Assembly (NCBI GenBank): GCA_024234995.1
Contig: JACKNF010000017.1
Location: forward strand, 1 to 64,000
From: Gammaproteobacteria bacterium
GTDB lineage: Bacteria > Pseudomonadota > Gammaproteobacteria > Competibacterales > Competibacteraceae
Reading direction: 5' to 3'
DNA: 64,000 nucleotides
Made by a program: the position numbers and the translations under genes. The notes under the pieces are model-generated. The model saw only the letters and a program-made list of their open reading frames with translations, ran no database searches and was not told the origin of the DNA. Shown here in pieces: positions 27,674-35,914 of this stretch (within the stretch, counting starts at the first letter, position 1; each line of letters begins with the position of its first letter).

Positions 27674-30600
27674 TTACAAACCTAGCTCAACAGCAGCATT
27701 CCATGCATCGGGTTTGCGCCAGCCGCCCACCCAATCCAGAATTTCTCCAGAAGGCATCGGCCGGGCAATCGCGTAGCCCTGGGCGTGATTACAACCAAGC
27801 CGCAGTAAGAGTGTTCCATGTTCCACGCTCTCCACTCCTTCGGCGATCACCTCCAGCTTAAACGCTGTGGTTAAGCCAATGATGCCGCGCACAATCGCCA
27901 AATCGCCTGGATCGAATAGCATATCGCGAATGAAACTCTGATCGATCTTTAGAATCTGGGCTGGCAGATGCTTCAAATAAGTGAGTGAGGAGTAACCAGT
28001 GCCAAAATCATCGATAGCGAATCGGACACCCAGCTGCCGGCACTCTGAGATGATTTGGAAGACTCGCTGGGTTTCATCCAATGCCGTGGTCTCCAGCACC
28101 TCGATTTCCAGCCAGTCTGGACGAACATGGGGATGCTGAGCTAGCAGGGATTGTATCTGGGTGGCAAAATCCGGTTGTTGCAAATGGCGTGCTGATAGAT
28201 TCACACTGACCGGTAAGGCCAGGCCAGCACGATGCCAGATCTCTATCTGCCGGATGGCGGTTTTCAGTACCCACCGGCTAAAAGCGGGTGAGAAATCGGA
28301 ATTCTCCACTGCTCCGATGAATGCTGCAGGTGGCAAAATACCCTCTTTAGGGTGATGCCAGCGTACCAGGGCTTCGACGCCGATGACCCGTCCTTGACGC
28401 ATATCAACCTTGGGTTGGTAGTAAAGACAGAATTCCTCGTTCGCCCAGCCACGGCGAATACGTTCCAGCCGTTCCCGATGAATCTGTGCTCGCCGGTCCC
28501 GTTCTGGATCGAACAGATGATAGCAGTTGCGCCCGTCCTGCTTGGCCCGGTACATGGCCTGATCCGCATGGCGGACCAGGGTATCGGGGTCGGAACCGTC
28601 ATTGGGAAAGAACGTTACCCCGATACTTGCCGAAATAGTCGCCGGCAGCGCACTTAATACAAAGGGAGAAGCTAGCATTTGTAAAAATCGTTCTACAATT
28701 TGTTCGCCTTCCTCAATACTGTCCAGGTTGTTGAGTAGCACAACGAACTCGTCGCCACCCAGGCGCGCTACGGTGTCATCACCGCGCACACTCTGCTGGA
28801 AACGTTGCGCGACTTGGACGAGTAATTCATCGCCGGCGGCATGACCCCAGTGGTCGTTAATCGGTTTGAAACCATCCAGATCCAAGTAACAGATGGCTAG
28901 GATTCGATGATCCCGTTGCGCCTTGGCCAACGCCAGCCGCAATCGATCAGCTAGCAACGCGCGGTTGGGCAAGCCGGTTAGCGGATCGTAATAGGCCATA
29001 TGCTCCAGGCGTTGTTGACTCTCTTTCAGAATCGAAATATCGGCGAACAGACCCACATAGTAAGTAATTTCACCATCGATATTACGCACCGAGGAGATCG
29101 ATGTCGTTTGCGGATAGACTTCGCCGTTTTTACGCCGGTTCCAGATTTCACCACTCCAATAGCCATGTTCGGCGATCCTTTGCCACAAATCAGTATAAAA
29201 CCCGGCGTTATGCAGGCCGGATTGCAGAATTTTCGGATTTTGGCCAATCGATTCCTGGCGCAAGTAACCGGTAATTTCCTCAAAGGTCTTATTGACTTCG
29301 ATGATGATTCCATCAGCGTCGGTAATGATAATTCCTTCATGCGCATGCTCGAAAACACTGGCCGCGAGTTGTAGCGCTTGCTCGTTTTCCTTGCGCTCGG
29401 TGATGTCCTGGATGCTTTCCATAGCGGCGACGATATGACCTTGGCTGTCGCGGATTGAAGTGGCAGTAAAGTACAACCATTTACCCAGCTTCGAAATATA
29501 AGCGTCTCCTTCCAGAACCCGCCCGGCCAAGCGCCGCTCCCGGATACCGGATGGGTAATGTTTGCTCACTTCCTCCTGTGGAATGTCTTCCAGCGCGAAA
29601 TCGGCCAGCACGGGCCGCGACGACCTATAAAATGCCTGCCATTGATGGCGGGTGCCGATCATCTTTTCAGCGGCGATCCCGGTGAGTGCAACACAGGCGC
29701 GGTTCCAATGGGTCACTTGGTGTTCCCGGTTAATCACGAACAGTGGAACTGGGCTGCCATCCAGCATATGCCGCAAGCGGATTTCGCTGTCTGCCAGCGC
29801 CAGTTCCGCTTCCTTACGCTCGGTGATGTCCTGGAGACTTTCCATCGCGGCAATGAGGCGGCCCTGATTGTCATGGATCGGAGCAGCGGTGAAGTACAGC
29901 CACTTACCCAATTTCGAAAGATAAGTTTCCCCTTCCAAAAACCGTTCAGCCAGCGCTCGTTCACGGATACCTGCCGGGTAATGCCGGTTGATCTCTTCCT
30001 GTTGAGCCCCCTCCAGTACTAAATCGACCAGGATGGGCCGTGGTGCATCGTAGAACGGCTGCCAGTGTTGACAAGTGCCGATTACCTGCCCGGCAGTGAC
30101 CCCGGTCAGTGCGGTACAGGCACGGTTCCAATGAGTCACTTGGTGTTCCCGGTTAATCACGAACAGTGGAACCGGATTGCCATCTAGCATGTGGTGCAAC
30201 CGGGTTTCGCTATCTGCCAGCGCCAGTTCCGCCTGCCGGCGCTCGGTCATATCCTGGACGCTTTCCATAGCGGCGACGATACGGCCTTGGTTGTCGCGGA
30301 TCGGGGCGGCGGTAAAGTACAGCCACTTGCCTGGTTTTGAGAAATAGTCCTCGCCTTCTAGAATCCGCTCGGCCAATTCCCGTTCCCGGATACCCGCCGG
30401 GTAATGTTGAACAATCTCGTTTAAGCTGGCGTTATCCAATACCCAATCCACCAAACAGGGTCGTGGTGCATTGTAGAATGTCCGCCAGTGATCCCGCGTG
30501 CCGATTACCTGTTTAGCCGGTATCCCCGTCATTGCCTCGCAGGCATGATTCCAATAGATGAGTTGATGGTTTTGGTTGATCACAAAGAGCGGAATCGGGC

Positions 30601-31216
30601 TGCCATCCAGAAGGCGCCGCAGCCAGGATTCACTGTCCACCAGCGCCTGTTCCGCCTGCTTCCGTTCGGTGAAATCGCTAGCGGTAATGACCACACCCTC
30701 AAATCTTCCTTGAGGACTATAGAAAAATTCCGCACCGACTTGGAAAAACCCCGCTGGCTCGCCATCTTGCTTCAGCAAGCGATGTTCCTTTTGGACATTT
30801 CCCCGGCAGGCAATGGCTTCCACCCAGGTTGAAGCAGACACGGTCCGTTGCGCGGGTAGACCTTGCTCATAAGCGGCCAGCGCCTCAGACGGTAGCAAGG
30901 TGTCCACGGCCACCCCTAACAGCGTTTCCGGTTCAAAACCGAGCTTCCGGTAGGCAGCGGGGTTGGCCTGAATGATCACCCCCTCTGGGTTGGTCACGAT
31001 GAGCATATCCTGCATGCTCGCTAATACTTGCTGCACGAACCGCGAGAGTTCCCGTTCACGCTTGATCGCTTGATCGAGATCATTCCGCTCTACTTGTATG
31101 GTTTCGATGATTTGATCCATGCGCCGGGTCAAGGATAGTAGCGTGTGATCGCGATTAGCTACTACATGCCGTAACGCCTCGATCTCTTTAAGGAGACGAT
31201 CTTCGTTATCGCTCAT
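27674..31216 (-). CDS. Six-PAS GGDEF-EAL protein (cyclic di-GMP cyclase/phosphodiesterase) coupled to the hydrogenase operon
   Basis: A 1180-aa protein if it starts at the ATG at 31216, whose ATGA overlaps the hydrogenase-protease stop. An N-terminal coiled coil (about 1-65) is followed by PAS1 (about 70-195), three closely related PAS-PAC cassettes of about 141 residues each (each with P-x-P-L-F-V-I-N, IGT and HYP-x-GIRER), a further PAS, GGDEF and EAL. The GGDEF signature RLGGDEFVVLL is intact. The EAL domain has GVEALVRWHHP, NLSARHL, DDFGTGYSSL and KIDQSFI, so both activities are plausible. There is no TM helix. The position at the end of the operon suggests that H2 occupancy of the hydrogenase is relayed by a PAS domain to cyclic di-GMP (inference). 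Confidence 0.92.
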   Translation of the reverse strand: MSDNEDRLLKEIEALRHVVANRDHTLLSLTRRMDQIIETIQVERNDLDQAIKRERELSRFVQQVLASMQDMLIVTNPEGVIIQANPAAYRKLGFEPETLLGVAVDTLLPSEALAAYEQGLPAQRTVSASTWVEAIACRGNVQKEHRLLKQDGEPAGFFQVGAEFFYSPQGRFEGVVITASDFTERKQAEQALVDSESWLRRLLDGSPIPLFVINQNHQLIYWNHACEAMTGIPAKQVIGTRDHWRTFYNAPRPCLVDWVLDNASLNEIVQHYPAGIRERELAERILEGEDYFSKPGKWLYFTAAPIRDNQGRIVAAMESVQDMTERRQAELALADSETRLHHMLDGNPVPLFVINREHQVTHWNRACTALTGVTAGQVIGTCQHWQPFYDAPRPILVDLVLEGAQQEEINRHYPAGIRERALAERFLEGETYLSKLGKWLYFTAAPIHDNQGRLIAAMESLQDITERKEAELALADSEIRLRHMLDGSPVPLFVINREHQVTHWNRACVALTGIAAEKMIGTRHQWQAFYRSSRPVLADFALEDIPQEEVSKHYPSGIRERRLAGRVLEGDAYISKLGKWLYFTATSIRDSQGHIVAAMESIQDITERKENEQALQLAASVFEHAHEGIIITDADGIIIEVNKTFEEITGYLRQESIGQNPKILQSGLHNAGFYTDLWQRIAEHGYWSGEIWNRRKNGEVYPQTTSISSVRNIDGEITYYVGLFADISILKESQQRLEHMAYYDPLTGLPNRALLADRLRLALAKAQRDHRILAICYLDLDGFKPINDHWGHAAGDELLVQVAQRFQQSVRGDDTVARLGGDEFVVLLNNLDSIEEGEQIVERFLQMLASPFVLSALPATISASIGVTFFPNDGSDPDTLVRHADQAMYRAKQDGRNCYHLFDPERDRRAQIHRERLERIRRGWANEEFCLYYQPKVDMRQGRVIGVEALVRWHHPKEGILPPAAFIGAVENSDFSPAFSRWVLKTAIRQIEIWHRAGLALPVSVNLSARHLQQPDFATQIQSLLAQHPHVRPDWLEIEVLETTALDETQRVFQIISECRQLGVRFAIDDFGTGYSSLTYLKHLPAQILKIDQSFIRDMLFDPGDLAIVRGIIGLTTAFKLEVIAEGVESVEHGTLLLRLGCNHAQGYAIARPMPSGEILDWVGGWRKPDAWNAAVELGL

Positions 31217-31674
31217 ACGATTCCGCTCTGGCATAGCAGGCGGATAATTTCCGCCACTGCCCAAGGTGTTGCCTGGGCTACCATTGGAGACAGCCCGATG
31301 CGAAACGCTGCAGTCTCTGCGACCGTCACCGTTACTAAGTGGATAGACGGTAATTTGCCCCGTTCGGCCAATACCATCTGCAACGCGAAACCTAGATGAA
31401 TGCTATGACTGATAGAAACGTTTGCCTGTCTCATCAAAGCTTCTTTCGCATTCCGCACGATAACTTGTCCGGTTAGACCTTCTCCGCGCCAGGCGTCAAC
31501 CAATACAGCTTCCTGACAGTCTGCCAACAGTATAGGTAAGGCTAACCCATCTGTTCCCAAATCCAGCACCTCAACGTCTCTCGGTAACCGGCGCTGGTGC
31601 AATGTTGCAGCGATATGCGGCCCGATTCCGTCATCGCCATGCAAAGGGTTACCAAAACAGAGAACCCGGCGCAC
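31213..31674 (-). CDS. [NiFe]-hydrogenase maturation endopeptidase
   Basis: A 153-aa protease of the HycI/HoxM/HupD family that removes the C-terminal tail of the large subunit after nickel insertion. It has the first nickel-contact motif FGNPLHGDDGIG (about 6-17), VLVDAW with the second acidic ligand, and SISHSIHLGFAL with the His ligand. The GTG at 31674 is chosen, 6 bp after the large-subunit stop, with GGAG upstream; a TTG at 31683 overlapping that stop is an alternative. It matches the predicted cleavable tail on the adjacent large subunit. Confidence 0.88.
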   Translation of the reverse strand: MRRVLCFGNPLHGDDGIGPHIAATLHQRRLPRDVEVLDLGTDGLALPILLADCQEAVLVDAWRGEGLTGQVIVRNAKEALMRQANVSISHSIHLGFALQMVLAERGKLPSIHLVTVTVAETAAFRIGLSPMVAQATPWAVAEIIRLLCQSGIV

Positions 31675-31679
31675 TACGA

Positions 31680-33206
31680 TCAAACTCCGAGCTGAATCCG
31701 GTTGCGGATACCACCGCCGGGTTCGAGAAAATGCACGGTACACACCAGACAAGGATCGTGTGAGCGAATAACGTGGCCGATTTCCAAGGGATCATCGGGG
31801 TCCGTCAGAGGAATGCCTATCAGGCTTTGTTCCCAATGACCAGGTACACCGGCGCTATCGCGCGGCGAGGCGTTCCAAGAGGTGGGGGTAATGACTTGGT
31901 AACGATCAAAGACACCGTCGCGAATACTGATCCAATGCCCGAGCGCGCCGCGTGTGGCAGTCAGTAAGCCTGCGCCACGCCCGTCCTGCTTGGTAGCTGG
32001 AGGAATTGGGATGATATGAGGTTGATTGAGCCGGGTTGCTAATTGATCCAGCGTTTGGCGCAGGAGCCGCAATAAATAGGTCATGCGCCGTAGCCGCGCC
32101 AATTGCCGCAGCCAGGCGCTGTCCCGGTGCTGACGGTACAAATCGGTGATCAGCGGATCGCCGTCGACCGCTAAATCGGCGAGCGGACCGGTTTGCATCA
32201 CTTCGCTGCCGTAGCGCGGCGCTTTGGCCCAAGAATAGCGATCGCCGGCTGGCTGATAATCCGGCACAGTCTCTCCATCGAACGGATGCTTGCCGCCGGG
32301 ATAAGGTCTGAACCAGGAATAGCGGATATGTTCGTTAATCCGGGCCGGTTCCAGAGGGAGCACTGCATCATGGCCTGACCGGATACCAGGCGCTAGCCAG
32401 TGACTCCGGCCCGCGTCCGGCTCCGGCAGCGGGAAAGCGCCGAAGGCCAGCAGGTGTGACGCACCAAACCCCATGTTATGCAAACCGGCGAAACGGGCGG
32501 CCTGATCCAGTAGCGCCAATGCCGCCGCCGGGTATGCTGCCAGCCATTCCTCTAACGCATCCCCATCTGCCAGCGCAAGCCAGTCGTCCAGGCCACTGCC
32601 TAGGATGCGTTGTTCCACCCAGCGGGTCACTTCGGTAACCAGGCTTTGACTATCGACGATGTGCCGTATCGTGGCCTTGGCAGTCACTCCGCCTGGTACC
32701 ATATGCGAGGAGTGTGGCCATTGCCCGGCCAACAGCGCTACGATTTCGATAATGCGCCGTGAATAGCGCAAGGTTTCCCGGTGCATCCAGCCCTGGAATG
32801 GTGCAAACGCCTCAACCACCGCATCTCGCACCGATGAAGCCACATAGCGCTCATGACAAAAATCCGGGGTGAAGAACAGAAAAGTTTGCCGCAAATCGCT
32901 CTGAATGCTCTCCGCCATCAGGCTGGCGTTACGAATATGCACGGCGTTAGCGGGCGGTGTGATGCCCCAGGTGTTCTCTAGCGCCAGAACCGCTGCATAT
33001 AAATGGGCTGTGCTGCAAATTCCGCAGATGCGTGGAGTGATGACCAGCGCATCATAGGGTGCCCGGCCGATCATGATTTGCTCGAATCCCCGGTATGTCG
33101 TCCCGGCGCAGCGGGCTTCAACCACGTGTCCATCCTCGATTTCGACTTGAAAGGTCACATCGCCTTCTACCCGGTTCAGATCCAGCTCCAAGGTTAATCG
33201 TGGCAT
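31680..33206 (-). CDS. [NiFe]-hydrogenase large subunit, group 2-like cytosolic type
   Basis: A 508-aa catalytic subunit. The four cysteines holding the Ni-Fe site are present as RICGICSTAH (about 59-68) and DPCLVCTVH near the C-terminus, with the L1 motif YRGFEQI upstream. After the last His there remain 16 residues (FLEPGGGIRNRIQLGV), the expected substrate of the maturation protease, so the enzyme is of the processed type. Regulatory HupV/HoxC-type sensors often lack this tail. There is no export signal. Its ATG follows the small-subunit TAG with no intervening base. Accessory hyp genes are not in the window. Confidence 0.92.
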   Translation of the reverse strand: MPRLTLELDLNRVEGDVTFQVEIEDGHVVEARCAGTTYRGFEQIMIGRAPYDALVITPRICGICSTAHLYAAVLALENTWGITPPANAVHIRNASLMAESIQSDLRQTFLFFTPDFCHERYVASSVRDAVVEAFAPFQGWMHRETLRYSRRIIEIVALLAGQWPHSSHMVPGGVTAKATIRHIVDSQSLVTEVTRWVEQRILGSGLDDWLALADGDALEEWLAAYPAAALALLDQAARFAGLHNMGFGASHLLAFGAFPLPEPDAGRSHWLAPGIRSGHDAVLPLEPARINEHIRYSWFRPYPGGKHPFDGETVPDYQPAGDRYSWAKAPRYGSEVMQTGPLADLAVDGDPLITDLYRQHRDSAWLRQLARLRRMTYLLRLLRQTLDQLATRLNQPHIIPIPPATKQDGRGAGLLTATRGALGHWISIRDGVFDRYQVITPTSWNASPRDSAGVPGHWEQSLIGIPLTDPDDPLEIGHVIRSHDPCLVCTVHFLEPGGGIRNRIQLGV

Positions 33207-34142
33207 CTACGGCTCCATTTTACGGTGGATCAGGCGCTCTGGCGCGGCTTCCTGGGCCAGATCCTTATGGGCTATATAGTGGGCGCGCTGGACGCCGAGT
33301 GGCAATCGCAGGGGGATGTGGCCAATTTTTTCAGTGCGGAACAGGTCGTCATTGCGAGGGAAATCGGGGGAGGTGCAGCCAAAGCATGGAACACCTGCCC
33401 GGGTCTTGCTGTTACGGCTATTCCACAATTCTTGGTTGCAAGGCGCCAGGGTTAGGGGTCCCTGACAGCCGAGGTTGAAAAATAAGCAACCTTGGCCACC
33501 TAGCTCCACATCCTCGATATCGTACTCATGGTACTCGTTGCGGGTGCAACCCTGGTGAACGGTCGTGGCGAAGAAAGCAGCAGGGCGTTGCCATCGATCA
33601 AGTTCGATGGGCAGCCCTCGCAACAGAAATGCCAGCACCTTGCTAATAGTATTTGGATGCGTTGGGCAACCGGTGAGATTGATGACGGGCAAACTGCTCC
33701 GGCTGCGCCAGCGGGCAGGCAGTAGACCGCCAGGGGTGATTTTATCGAATTGCATACCTGTGCAATCTGCGGGATTGGGTGGCGCAGCATGGACCCCTCC
33801 GTAGGCAGCACAAGTCCCGATTGCCAGAACATAGGCGGCGGCTTCGGCCAGCTCAGCAATCACCTCTTTCTTATTCCGGTCACCGAGTAGATCCCACAAT
33901 CCAGTATTACGCGGTGCAGTGATCAGACTGCCTTCGATGCACAGAATATCCAATGAGATCTGTGCAGCAGCGATGCCGGCAATGATTTGCCGTAACCGGT
34001 GGGGCGAGCCTGTGGACAGTGATGGGTGCCAGAGTAGTTCTAGTCCCTCATCAATCAGGTGTTCTAAAGGTGGATTGTCGGCACATAACAAAGACAAGGT
34101 ATCGCCGCCACAGGCCCCAGCCTGTATCCATAGCAAGCGCAT
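33207..34142 (-). CDS. [NiFe]-hydrogenase small subunit without Tat signal
   Basis: A 311-aa iron-sulfur subunit starting directly with MRLLWIQAGACGGDTLSLL, so it has no twin-arginine leader and is cytosolic, as in group 2 (HupS/HupU-like) enzymes. The first proximal-cluster motif is C11-G-G-D14 rather than CxxC: an Asp stands where a second Cys is usual. Other cluster ligands are seen in AIGTCAAYGG, LTGCPTHP, HQGCTRNEYH, GCQGPLTLAPC and GVPCFGCTSPDFP. A strong AAAGGAGG ribosome site precedes the ATG. It is the first gene of the operon small-large-protease-GGDEF/EAL. Confidence 0.92.
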   Translation of the reverse strand: MRLLWIQAGACGGDTLSLLCADNPPLEHLIDEGLELLWHPSLSTGSPHRLRQIIAGIAAAQISLDILCIEGSLITAPRNTGLWDLLGDRNKKEVIAELAEAAAYVLAIGTCAAYGGVHAAPPNPADCTGMQFDKITPGGLLPARWRSRSSLPVINLTGCPTHPNTISKVLAFLLRGLPIELDRWQRPAAFFATTVHQGCTRNEYHEYDIEDVELGGQGCLFFNLGCQGPLTLAPCNQELWNSRNSKTRAGVPCFGCTSPDFPRNDDLFRTEKIGHIPLRLPLGVQRAHYIAHKDLAQEAAPERLIHRKMEP

Positions 34143-34588
34143 GGGTCACCCTCCTTTGTATTGGTGTTTATCATTGTAATCGTCAGCTAGGCATATTGAT
34201 TGTTCCAGAAAAAAACTGTAACCGTTCATTCCTCCCGCCCGCTTGCGAGGGAAGGGTTGGGGGTGAGGGCAGCGGTTCCAAGGGCTTACCCTCTCACTTA
34301 CGCCTTCTCCTTCTTGGCGGGGGGCGAGGGGATTGAATGATTACAAGAAGCCTGCTTGAACGCCTGAACCAGGAGTACCCAAGGCATGCTTCACCATGGG
34401 CAGATAGTTATCCATAAAGATAGTGCAGGTTTGCTCTATCAACCAGCGTCAGTGACTGTAAATGGCAATAGAGCATGGAGCGATGGGTGACTGAAGGGAA
34501 TCAAAAGGCCCTGCCTTTGCGAGGCAGGGCCTGGACAGGGGTATGCGCGGCTGTATTCAGGACATATCAATGCGCATTGATTGATAAA
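34143..34588. other. Intergenic region upstream of the hydrogenase operon with GC-rich palindromic repeats
   Basis: No gene is supported in these 446 bp. Two imperfect CCCTC/GAGGG palindromes lie at about 34231-34270 and 34288-34335, related in style to those at 9283 and 25829. On the minus strand a TACAAT box is present about 35 bases before the hydrogenase start, but without a convincing -35. I saw no clear sigma-54 (GG-N10-GC) element. Confidence 0.45.
34503..34532 (-). terminator. Rho-independent terminator of the alaC-hom operon
   Basis: GGCCCTGCC (34507-34515) and GGCAGGGCC (34523-34531) form a perfect 9-bp stem, extended by an A-T pair, with a 7-base loop. On the minus strand it is followed by TTTTGATT. 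It lies about 57 bp after the hom stop codon. Confidence 0.85.
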
Positions 34589-35911
34589 TCAGTCAAAACC
34601 TAGATGCTCCAGCCGGATGCGCGCGACTGGGGCGGAGATGCTGTCCAGCGCTTCAATGGCGGTGATGGCCTCATTCATCCACCGTTCCTGAACTTCGTAA
34701 GTCAACAGGATAATCGGCACATCGCTCGCGCCCGGTGCTGGCTCTTTTTGCACCAGTGCCTCAATACTGATATCACGGTCAGCCAGGATACGCGTTACCT
34801 CGGCCAGGACGCCGGGCCGGTCCTGCGCCTGTAAGCGCAGGTAGTAAGCAGTTTTCACCTCGGTCATTGGCAACACCGGCAGATCGGACAGGGCGTCCGG
34901 CTGGAACGCCAGATGCGGCACCCGGTTGTCCGGGTCAGCAGTCAGGGTGCGTACCACGTCGATGATGTCGGCGACGACGGCTGAAGCGGTCGGCTCGGCC
35001 CCGGCCCCGGCCCCGTAATACAAACTCTGACCGAGCGCATCAGCCTGCACGAGCACGGCGTTCATGACCCCATTGACGCTAGCCAGCAGTTGCTGTTTCG
35101 GAATCAGGGTGGGATGAACCCGTAATTGCGCACCGTGCTCATTGCAGCAAGCAATCCCCAGGTGTTTGATTCGATAGCCTAATTCTTCAGAATAAGCGAC
35201 ATCTTCACGGGTAATGTGGCGGATGCCCTCAATGTAAACCCGCTCAAACTGTAAAGGAATGCCAAACGCAATGGATGCGAGAATGGTCAGCTTGTGGGCA
35301 GCGTCGATACCTTCAACATCGAAGGTGGGGTCGGCCTCGGCATAACCCAGCGCCTGGGCTTCGGCCAGCACCTCCGGAAAGTCGCGGCCTTTGTCGCGCA
35401 TTTCACTCAAGATAAAGTTGGCGGTGCCATTGATGATGCCGGCGACCCATTCAATCCGGTTACCAGCCAAGCCTTCGCGAATGGCTTTGATGATTGGGAT
35501 GCCGCCAGCCACCGCGGCCTCAAAACCGACCATCATCCCAGTGGCCTGGGCAGTGGCGAAGATCTCGTTACCGTGTTTGGCAATCAGCGCCTTATTAGCC
35601 GTCACCACATGCTTGCCGTTAGCGAGCGCCTGCAAAACCAGGCTACGCGCCGGTTCATAGCCGCCCATCAATTCGACGATGATTGAAACCTCAGGATCAT
35701 TCACGACATCCAGCGCCTCATCCGTCAGTTTCATGCCAGCGGTATGGGCGGTGGTCGTGTCCAGATTGCGTGCGGCAGCGTGGGTGATCAGGATCTCACG
35801 GCCGGCGCGGCGGCTGATTTCTCCGGCGTTGCGCGACAATACGCGAGTGACGCCACTCCCAACCGTGCCCAGACCGAGCAGGCCGACTTTAACAGGAGGA
35901 TAAAAACTCAT
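34589..35911 (-). CDS. hom: Homoserine dehydrogenase
   Basis: A 440-aa NAD(P)-dependent enzyme reducing aspartate semialdehyde to homoserine on the way to threonine and methionine. A Rossmann motif GLLGLGTVGSGV (about 10-21), the catalytic-domain signature (AQALGYAEADPTFDVEGIDA) and a C-terminal ACT domain (about 355-430), usually the threonine-feedback site, are present. It is monofunctional, with no aspartokinase. The ATG is 3 bp after the alaC stop, with GGAG in the end of alaC as ribosome site, so the two are co-translated. Confidence 0.95.
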   Translation of the reverse strand: MSFYPPVKVGLLGLGTVGSGVTRVLSRNAGEISRRAGREILITHAAARNLDTTTAHTAGMKLTDEALDVVNDPEVSIIVELMGGYEPARSLVLQALANGKHVVTANKALIAKHGNEIFATAQATGMMVGFEAAVAGGIPIIKAIREGLAGNRIEWVAGIINGTANFILSEMRDKGRDFPEVLAEAQALGYAEADPTFDVEGIDAAHKLTILASIAFGIPLQFERVYIEGIRHITREDVAYSEELGYRIKHLGIACCNEHGAQLRVHPTLIPKQQLLASVNGVMNAVLVQADALGQSLYYGAGAGAEPTASAVVADIIDVVRTLTADPDNRVPHLAFQPDALSDLPVLPMTEVKTAYYLRLQAQDRPGVLAEVTRILADRDISIEALVQKEPAPGASDVPIILLTYEVQERWMNEAITAIEALDSISAPVARIRLEHLGFD

Positions 35912-35914
35912 GAC

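Noticed and set aside
34143..34200. Sigma-54 promoter for the hydrogenase operon
   Set aside because: No GG-N10-GC pair at a suitable distance could be found; only a weak TACAAT box is present.
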